A stretch of DNA of 30,542 bases, taken from the NCBI GenBank assembly GCA_964655005.1, contig CAZZKE010000036.1, positions 1-30,542 on the forward strand, read 5' to 3'. Source of the stretch: CAZZKE01 sp964655005 (lineage in GTDB: Bacteria > Pseudomonadota > Alphaproteobacteria > Rhodospirillales > JABHCV01). The notes under the pieces were generated by a model. That model saw nothing but the letters and a program-made list of their open reading frames with translations, searched no databases and was not told the DNA's origin. The position numbers and the translations under genes are program-made. This document shows positions 25,353 through 30,542 of this stretch, in pieces. Each line of letters begins with the position of its first letter. Within the stretch, counting starts at the first letter, position 1.

Positions 25353-27521
25353 TTACCCGTGCTCGTGGGCGCCGTCCGATGACAGCGCGGCGCGGCGCTC
25401 ACGTTTAAGCCGTTTCTGAATCACCACGGGACAACGATGATCGTCGTGGTAGAGCACCTGACAGTGCAGGCAGTAGAGGCATTCGTTGGGGTTGATGTGT
25501 CCATCGGGGTGGATCGCCTGGACCATGCAATCGGTGGCGCAGCGCTGGCATGGCGAGCCGCATTCTTTGTAGCGGTGCAGCCATTCGAACATGCGCATAC
25601 GTCCGGGAATGGCCAGCGCCGCGCCCAGCGGGCACAGGTAACGGCAATAAAACCGTTCGATAAACAGGCCGATGACTAACAAGACGACGGCGAACAGGAC
25701 GAATGGCCAGTCACGGACAAAATTTAAAATAATCGCCGTTTTGAACGGTTCGACCTCGGCCAGGCGTTCGGCCAGCGACATCGAATAGATCGACAGGCCC
25801 AACAGGCCCAAGAATATCATGTACTTCAACGGCCACAGGCGTTCGTGCAGGCCCCAGGGCACGGTAAACTGGGGGATGCCGACCTTCTTGGATATCCTGT
25901 TCAGAATTTCCTGCATGGCGCCGAACGGGCAGAGCCAGCCGCAAAATACGCCACGGCCCCAAAACAGCATGGAGATAGCGGTGGCGCCCCACAGGATAAA
26001 GATCAGCGGTTCCATCAGGAAATAGTTCCAACTGAACCCCGAAATTAGCGAATTGAAAAACGTTAGGGTGTTGACGACGGACAGTTGGGCATTGGCGTAG
26101 TAGCCGATACCGAACAGGGTGAACAGCAGGAAGCTGACGCGAACCCGCAGGGTCAGGCGGGGATGCTTCGCCAGCCAGTCCTGGAAAAAGAAAATAGCGG
26201 TCAACCAGGTCAGGGCGACGAACAGGACAATCATTTCGACGATCTTCGCCCGCCACAGTTTTAGCCATAGCGGTGCGGCCTGTTTGATCTGTTCCGTCTT
26301 CATGTAATTAGACGGGAGGGTATAACCCAGATCTAAGGTCAAGAAGGCCTTTTTCGTCGCCCCGGTGATGCGGCTGACCAGCAATTTCAGCCGCCACGGC
26401 GCAGTCGGGTCGAAAGTGCCGTCGTTGGGCAATATGAATAGGTCTACTTCCCTGAATTTCGGCGCGCCTTTGGCGGTCACATAGGACAACCGCTTGTGCT
26501 GTTTGTCGCGAAAGCGGTACGAGTTGTCGCCCTGGATAATTTGGAAACGGTCAAAAATGCCGCCACGCACATAAGCGGTGCCTTTAAACGAAAAACGCCC
26601 ATTGGCCGACAGCAAGACGGCCTGCTGGCCGGGTTTCAGCATTTTTGTCAGATTTTTGTAATAACGGTCGCCGATCATGCTGCGGCCGATGGTCGGCACC
26701 GAAACGAGCGCCGCGTACAGGTCGATAAAAGGATCGCCGGGGGGGCCTTCTTCAGGCCGCTGCGCGGCGATAGGGTCGCCGGCGTCTACGAACGCCTTAT
26801 TGATCTCGCCAAGTGTTATCGCCAGGCGGCGCACGGAACCGTCGCCGGTCAGGGTTTTCCAGTCGACGAGTCCTTTCTGCGCCATATCGATGGTTTTCTT
26901 GACCGTCGCGGTTTCTTTTGTTTCCGGCTTCAGGCCGCCCAATCCGAAGCGCCGTGCGACTTTTATGGCGGAACGCAAAATGGTGTCGTCCATGATCATC
27001 ACGGTCACGGTCGCGCCGCTGACGATATCTATTTTTTTGGTCGCCGTTCCATTGACAAGGTCGGCCATGTTCAAGCCGATATAGGATTTCAAAACCTTGG
27101 TGATGCGGGCCACGGGAATACCGATCAGGAGGATCGGTTCGTGCTGTTCGACCAGTTTCACATAGCTGATCGAGCCTCGCATATCGAGCCCCAGCAGGAT
27201 GCGGATAGGCTTTCCGGAATAGCCGACCGAAGTTACGTAACCGGAATTGAGAAACACATAGCCGACTTTTTTCCGGCCCTTGTAGACGACCGCAGAGGGC
27301 GGTCCATCTTTTAAAATTTCAAGGCGATCGGCGCCGGGAAAGTATTCTGAGGCCGGCTTGCCTTTCAGAAAGCGCACTAAATTCGCCTGCGCCAGTTCCG
27401 CGCCCGCCGGCTTCATTCCCGCATGGGCGCCGAAGCCGGACAGCAAAACGACCAAAACGGCGAACAACACGCCGCCGGACCGTAAGATTCTATGTGTCAG
27501 AGGTCCCATATAAACGACCAT
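25353..27521 (-). CDS. nosR: NosR, flavin- and Fe-S-containing electron-donation/regulatory protein for N2O reduction
   Basis: A 722-aa inner-membrane protein required for NosZ activity and nos expression, thought to pass quinol electrons to NosZ. It has an N-terminal signal/transmembrane segment (about 13-33) and a periplasmic FMN-binding domain with the covalent flavinylation motif SGATVT (about 168-173, modified Thr173). A central membrane region follows, then two CxxxCP motifs (FCGWLCPFGA, YCRYLCPLGA) and a C-terminal ferredoxin-like set (CGSPCQRCATDC and CLYCLHCQVLYH). All expected cysteines are present. NosX, last in the operon, is the probable flavin transferase. Two starts are possible (27521 and 27509); neither has a good ribosome site. 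An FNR-type box lies 86 nt upstream. Confidence 0.96.
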   Translation of the reverse strand: MVVYMGPLTHRILRSGGVLFAVLVVLLSGFGAHAGMKPAGAELAQANLVRFLKGKPASEYFPGADRLEILKDGPPSAVVYKGRKKVGYVFLNSGYVTSVGYSGKPIRILLGLDMRGSISYVKLVEQHEPILLIGIPVARITKVLKSYIGLNMADLVNGTATKKIDIVSGATVTVMIMDDTILRSAIKVARRFGLGGLKPETKETATVKKTIDMAQKGLVDWKTLTGDGSVRRLAITLGEINKAFVDAGDPIAAQRPEEGPPGDPFIDLYAALVSVPTIGRSMIGDRYYKNLTKMLKPGQQAVLLSANGRFSFKGTAYVRGGIFDRFQIIQGDNSYRFRDKQHKRLSYVTAKGAPKFREVDLFILPNDGTFDPTAPWRLKLLVSRITGATKKAFLTLDLGYTLPSNYMKTEQIKQAAPLWLKLWRAKIVEMIVLFVALTWLTAIFFFQDWLAKHPRLTLRVRVSFLLFTLFGIGYYANAQLSVVNTLTFFNSLISGFSWNYFLMEPLIFILWGATAISMLFWGRGVFCGWLCPFGAMQEILNRISKKVGIPQFTVPWGLHERLWPLKYMIFLGLLGLSIYSMSLAERLAEVEPFKTAIILNFVRDWPFVLFAVVLLVIGLFIERFYCRYLCPLGAALAIPGRMRMFEWLHRYKECGSPCQRCATDCMVQAIHPDGHINPNECLYCLHCQVLYHDDHRCPVVIQKRLKRERRAALSSDGAHEHG

Positions 27522-27606
27522 CCAGGGGGGCGCTTGTTTCTTTAAACTTTAAACGAAATGAGCGCGCCAGTTACGCTTCTCTAACACGCCGACGTGCGGC
27601 ACTAAA

Positions 27607-27620
27607 TTGATTTATGTCAA
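27607..27620 (-). promoter_or_regulatory. FNR/NNR-type box upstream of nosR
   Basis: TTGAT-TTAT-GTCAA matches the TTGAT-N4-ATCAA FNR/CRP-superfamily consensus at nine of ten positions. It lies 86 nt upstream of the nosR start, suitable for class-II activation by FNR, NNR or DNR in response to low oxygen or NO. A weak -10-like TTAGAG occurs downstream on the minus strand. It could also influence the divergent gene at 27760. Confidence 0.7.
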
Positions 27621-27642
27621 GGACATCGGTGGTTCTTTATAG

Positions 27643-27688
27643 TATGTTGCACATGTAATAATGTGTATGTTGTGCGCGTAATAATATA
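27643..27688 (+). repeat. Two abutting 23-bp direct repeats upstream of the ferritin-like gene
   Basis: Copies at 27643-27665 and 27666-27688 both begin TATGTTG and contain GTAATAAT; 17 of 23 positions agree. The first copy also contains the dyad CACAT-N6-ATGTG (27650-27665). The tandem placement between nosR and the divergent gene suggests a pair of protein-binding sites about two helical turns apart. Confidence 0.55.
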
Positions 27689-27759
27689 TACATGTCCGCG
27701 CTCGCAATATATCTGTTTTGGTGCGCTTGATTAGCATTTAGCATTGATGTGGTGGCGTT

Positions 27760-28701
27760 TTGCTTCTTTCCAAGCAGAAAATTTCCCGGGATTTGGTCGC
27801 TCTGATTTCCGCCGCCGTCGTTTTGCAGCGGCACCGTGGCGAACGTTGCGAGGCCTGGGCCGGCGTGATGGAACAGCGCGGCCTGATTGATGCGGCATCC
27901 TTGTTTACGCGCTTGGCGGGTGTCGCGGGCGAACGCGGAGCGATGCTGAAACGGTGGGCCGAAGATCCCGGCGATCCGGCGGCGGCGTCCTTGCATCCTG
28001 ATGTTCCATGGGAAAACGCGTTCGGCATGGAGCCGCCCGATACGCGACTTAGCACGAGTTATCAAATCCTGGCGGCGGCGGTGGCGGGCGAAGTCGCCGC
28101 CTTTCGGTTTTTTAGTTACATGGCCGCCAACGCCGCCGATCAGGATGTTGTGGAATATGCCGAAATGCTGGCCCTCGGCGCGTTAAAACAAGCCGCAATG
28201 TTGCGCCGCGAACGCCGCCTGGCGTATCATGACCGTCGCCGTGGGGCCTTCCGGGTTCAACTGCCCGGGCCGGGGTTAATACGAAATTTAAACGACCTGC
28301 GTTACGGCGCGGCCATTATTGAAAAAGAGGCGGCGGCGCTTCTGGACAAGGCGGCGGCGGAAAGTCCGGAAACCGGACCCCTCGCCGCTGCGGCCCGCAC
28401 GCAGGCCGATAGCACGACCGGAAAATATGAAGCGAATGATGAACTAGCGGCGGCGTTCGACACCTATCGGGAACTTTGCCGGGGAAGAAAAAACCAAGAT
28501 TCAGCCGTGCTTACGACACTGGAAACGGCCATCGACCACGCCAAACAGACCTTCGCGTTTTACGATGAAGTCGTCAGGCAAACGGACGATGAAGCGACAA
28601 TGCTAAAAGCGCAGAGCCTCAGCAGTCTGGCTCTCAAGCGGATCCAGGCGCTGAACGAATTGCTTCCCCCCACGCCCGGCAGTGAAATGGCGCGCCCGTA
28701 G
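27760..28701 (+). CDS. Putative ferritin-like helical protein, function unknown
   Basis: A 313-aa, almost entirely helical soluble protein with alanine-rich amphipathic segments in three blocks (about 8-66, 95-150 and 205-300). The spacing in AAVAGEVAAFRFFSYMAANA, AEMLALGALKQAAMLRRERR and FAFYDEVVRQTDDEATML resembles ferritin-like/rubrerythrin-type bundles. However, the Glu and His ligands expected in the EExxH-like positions are largely missing (for example GALKQ and VAGERG), so a diiron site is doubtful. The start is probably TTG at 27760, since an in-frame stop lies just upstream and no good ribosome site is seen; a downstream start is possible. It is divergent from nosR and shares its regulatory region. 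The final codons and stop lie in a tRNA-derived fragment. The family call is tentative. Confidence 0.6.
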   Translation: MLLSKQKISRDLVALISAAVVLQRHRGERCEAWAGVMEQRGLIDAASLFTRLAGVAGERGAMLKRWAEDPGDPAAASLHPDVPWENAFGMEPPDTRLSTSYQILAAAVAGEVAAFRFFSYMAANAADQDVVEYAEMLALGALKQAAMLRRERRLAYHDRRRGAFRVQLPGPGLIRNLNDLRYGAAIIEKEAAALLDKAAAESPETGPLAAAARTQADSTTGKYEANDELAAAFDTYRELCRGRKNQDSAVLTTLETAIDHAKQTFAFYDEVVRQTDDEATMLKAQSLSSLALKRIQALNELLPPTPGSEMARP

Positions 28702-28732
28702 AGACTCGAACTCCCAACCTTCTGATTCGTAG
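28688..28732 (-). pseudogene. tRNA-Arg(ACG) 3'-end fragment, possible attachment-site scar
   Basis: Read on the minus strand, the segment gives an anticodon loop CTACGAA with anticodon ACG, the 3' strand of the anticodon stem (TCAGA), variable loop AGGTT, a T-arm with TTCGAGT loop, the acceptor strand CGGGCGC, a G discriminator and CCA. The 5' half is missing: the bases before the loop (TCTTC) do not pair with TCAGA. The T stem has one mismatched outer pair, so it is decayed. Such 3' tRNA fragments are typical remnants of island or phage integration. Confidence 0.6.
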
Positions 28733-28829
28733 GAAGATGGGTTTGATAATCAGGGAGTGCCGACGATACGGGAGGTTAAGGTTTTTAAGACGTTATACCA
28801 AGTTGCAGAAAGAATGACGCCGGCACTTT

Positions 28830-28851
28830 CTTGATTTGAAACAATATCAAG
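28830..28851 (-). terminator. Stem-loop downstream of the APC permease gene
   Basis: CTTGATTTG and CAA-T-ATCAAG form a nine-bp stem with one bulged T around an AAA loop, 9 nt beyond the permease stop. No T-run follows on the minus strand, so terminator function is only possible. Confidence 0.3.
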
Positions 28852-28859
28852 CGATCAGC

Positions 28860-30095
28860 CTAGGAATCCAGCAACGGCCCGGCCACAAGCAGGAAACCGC
28901 ACGCCAGAAACCCCATCACCGGCACCCAGACCGGCACCTGAAAGACATCCTCCGAGGCAGCTTTGCCGGACCGTTTGATCTGCAACAACGTCAAATTGAC
29001 CATGGCAAACACGATCAGCACAATGGTCGATGTTGCTTCGGCCAGCTCGGCAATTGGCAGCAACAGCGCCAGCACGAGTATGATAGCGACAATCATGGCA
29101 GTGGCCACAATTGGCGTCTGGGTACGCGGATGCACATATGTCAAAAGGCCGGGAAGGCTGCCCTGCGAGGCCAATCCATAAAGCACCCGGGAGGCCATGA
29201 TCACCTGAATCAACACCCCGTTGACGGTCGCGAAAATCGCGATCAGGTGAAACAGACCGCTTATTTCGGCCCCCGCCTGATCGAATACAAGGGCCAGCGG
29301 TGCCGCCGATACACTCAACGTTTCCATGGGGACCACCAAGACAACCACAGATACAACAAGCAGGTAAATCACCGTGGCGATGGCGAGAGTCAGGAAGATG
29401 CCGCGCGGCAGGGTTTTTCTGGGTTGTTTTACCTCTTCGGCAACATTGGCAATGTCTTCAAAACCAACGAAGGCAAAGAACGCCAATAATCCGGCGCTTA
29501 GAATGCCGGTCCAGGCCTCAGCTTCAAAGGGCGGAATCAAACTGCCTAATTCCGTCAGCATGTCCGGTTTGGCTTCCATGCCATAGTAAATAACAAGGCC
29601 CAGACCGCCAATTTCAATCAGTGTGAATATGGCCGCCAAGGTAACCGATTCAACAATGCCCCAAACCGCCACCGAACCGACCAGCAAGATGATCAAAGCC
29701 GTCAAAATTGCTTCCGGGAGCGGCACAATGGCCTGCAGATAGGCCGCCGCACCGATTGACACGGCGGCGGAAGAGACCACGCCGGAAGCCGCCACCATAA
29801 GCCCCACGAGCAGGGACAGTTTTCTGGAATCCAGTCCACCGCGAATGTAGGCGGCTTCACCGGCGCTGACCGGATATCGGGTCCCCAGTTCGGCATAGGA
29901 AAACCCGGTGAAGGCAACCACCCCGGCGGCCAGCAGGAATGACACGGGCGCAAAAAGGCCGGCCTTGGCGGCGGTCGCACCGACCAGGACATATATGCCG
30001 GCCCCGATCGTTACACCCAAGCCATAAAGTGTCAGCAGCGGCAAATTCAGGCCACGCTTCAATTTCGTTCGTTTGGAAGGCTCACTCGGCAACAT
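28860..30095 (-). CDS. APC-family amino acid permease
   Basis: A 411-aa integral membrane transporter with about 12 transmembrane segments. The N-terminal motif LYGLGVTIGAGIYVLVG is the APC-superfamily substrate-binding GAGI segment of TM1; FFAFVGFEDIANVAEE is the TM6-TM7 hallmark. The following RKTLPRGIFLTLAIATVIYL and the TM8 region are also typical of cationic or neutral amino-acid permeases. The specific substrate cannot be read. The ATG at 30095 is preferred because GGAG sits 7 nt upstream. In-frame ATGs at 30122 and 30155 exist, but the latter lies inside the insertion-sequence end. The insertion 36 nt upstream of the chosen start has probably displaced the native promoter. Confidence 0.88.
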   Translation of the reverse strand: MLPSEPSKRTKLKRGLNLPLLTLYGLGVTIGAGIYVLVGATAAKAGLFAPVSFLLAAGVVAFTGFSYAELGTRYPVSAGEAAYIRGGLDSRKLSLLVGLMVAASGVVSSAAVSIGAAAYLQAIVPLPEAILTALIILLVGSVAVWGIVESVTLAAIFTLIEIGGLGLVIYYGMEAKPDMLTELGSLIPPFEAEAWTGILSAGLLAFFAFVGFEDIANVAEEVKQPRKTLPRGIFLTLAIATVIYLLVVSVVVLVVPMETLSVSAAPLALVFDQAGAEISGLFHLIAIFATVNGVLIQVIMASRVLYGLASQGSLPGLLTYVHPRTQTPIVATAMIVAIILVLALLLPIAELAEATSTIVLIVFAMVNLTLLQIKRSGKAASEDVFQVPVWVPVMGFLACGFLLVAGPLLDS

Positions 30096-30130
30096 GCTCC
30101 GGCTCCGGCTATTATTTTGCATAGCGTTCG

Positions 30131-30542
30131 TGACCTGCCCCCGTGAACTGGTCATTCACGAAGAGAGTTCTGCCGCATGATATTCGCCCTTTTGGGCGTA
30201 TTCAACGGGCGTCATGTAGCCCAGTGAACCAGTGTTCGTTTAAACATTCATCCCGGAACCTGCCGTTGAAGCTTTCGACGAAGGCGTTCTGAACCGGCTT
30301 GCCCGGTCCGATGAAGTGCAACCGCACACCGTTGCGATAGGCCCATTCATCAAGCACCTTGCCGATCAACTCGGGGCCATTATCGACGACAATGGCCTTG
30401 GGCAACTGAGGTGGTCTCACTTTGTTGGACAGTTTGGCGGCAAGGCTGGTTCCATTCCGGTGCGTCAATGCCTTGCAGCCGGATTTCCACATCGCCGTCC
30501 CTGCACCTGCCGCCGACCATCCGACCGCCGATCACCAGACTG
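30131..30542 (-). mobile_element. IS3-family insertion sequence remnant, right-end portion
   Basis: The terminal sequence TGACCTGCCCCCG (from 30131) resembles the inverted-repeat ends of IS3-family (IS407-like) elements. It lies just beyond the end of a transposase OrfB reading frame transcribed leftward. The other end is outside the window. The element lies immediately upstream of the amino-acid permease gene. Confidence 0.7.
30156..30542 (-). pseudogene. IS3-family transposase OrfB, broken by internal deletion
   Basis: The integrase core (rve) is recognisable through the second Asp and the Glu of the DDE triad (IVVDNGPEL, FVESFNGRFRDECLNEHW). After EHW the frame runs out at a TGA near 30202, but the adjacent frame immediately continues with SLGYMTPVEYAQ and ends at 30156, the expected transposase C terminus. 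The segment that normally separates these two motifs (about 25-30 residues, DAR...RPHS) is absent. This indicates a deletion not divisible by three at about 30225-30230. Upstream of about 30470 the similarity to transposase is poor, so the element is inactive. The 5' part lies beyond the window. Confidence 0.8.

Noticed and set aside
28688..28775. A complete tRNA-Arg gene
   Set aside because: No 5' acceptor strand or D arm is present upstream of the anticodon loop, and the 5' anticodon stem does not pair.
1..30542. CRISPR array, rRNA genes, prophage or toxin-antitoxin genes
   Set aside because: No regularly spaced repeats, rRNA-like segments, phage structural genes or recognisable toxin-antitoxin pairs were seen.

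Overview
The window looks like a chromosomal stretch of a GC-rich proteobacterium, most likely an alphaproteobacterium. The evidence is high GC with C/G-ending codons, a clade-I (Tat-exported) nos operon, a Yej/Dpp-type peptide importer, and a tRNA-Arg-like fragment with encoded CCA. The gene content points to a facultative anaerobe that combines aromatic degradation with nitrous-oxide respiration. The taxonomy is inferred; there is no rRNA or marker gene to fix it.

Left part (29-6054, + strand): a complete ABC importer for oligopeptides or similar solutes. The order is a double ATPase, a large substrate-binding protein and two permeases, and the last three genes overlap. It is followed by a large hybrid histidine kinase (6111-8867) of unusual layout, HPt-REC-REC-PAS-HisKA-HATPase-REC. 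The kinase ends 1 nt from the 3' end of a convergent sigma54-dependent regulator of the XylR/DmpR aromatic-sensing type (8869-10698, - strand).

Centre (10699-18578): the regulator is divergent from a seven-gene + strand operon preceded by a textbook -24/-12 sigma54 promoter (10939-10953) and an AT-rich region with candidate activator sites. The operon encodes two split PEP-synthase-like proteins (phenylphosphate-synthase alpha- and beta-like), a UbiD-family (de)carboxylase, a UPF0261/Tm-1-like protein, a double-CBS protein (phenylphosphate-synthase gamma-like), an LpdD-like small protein and a UbiX flavin prenyltransferase. The inferred pathway is ATP-dependent phosphorylation of a phenolic substrate followed by carboxylation by a prenyl-FMN enzyme. 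It differs from the Thauera phenol system in having a single UbiD-type subunit, an LpdD-like protein, a UPF0261 member, and no visible HAD-type or small carboxylase subunit. Strong hairpins sit in two of its intercistronic gaps. This is the best candidate for an undescribed variant system.

Right-centre (18632-27521, - strand): a complete nosRZDFYLX cluster for N2O reduction, with an FNR/NNR-type box upstream of nosR. The genes nosD-F-Y and nosL-X are joined by ATGA overlaps, and the aromatic operon and nos operon converge at about 18.6 kb.

Right end (27522-30542): a degenerate ferritin-like protein divergent from nosR, with a perfectly abutting pair of 23-bp repeats upstream. Its 3' end runs into a 45-nt tRNA-Arg(ACG) 3' fragment (a possible island att scar). 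Then come an APC-family amino-acid permease and the eroded end of an IS3-family element, whose transposase carries an internal out-of-frame deletion and whose terminal repeat lies just upstream of the permease.
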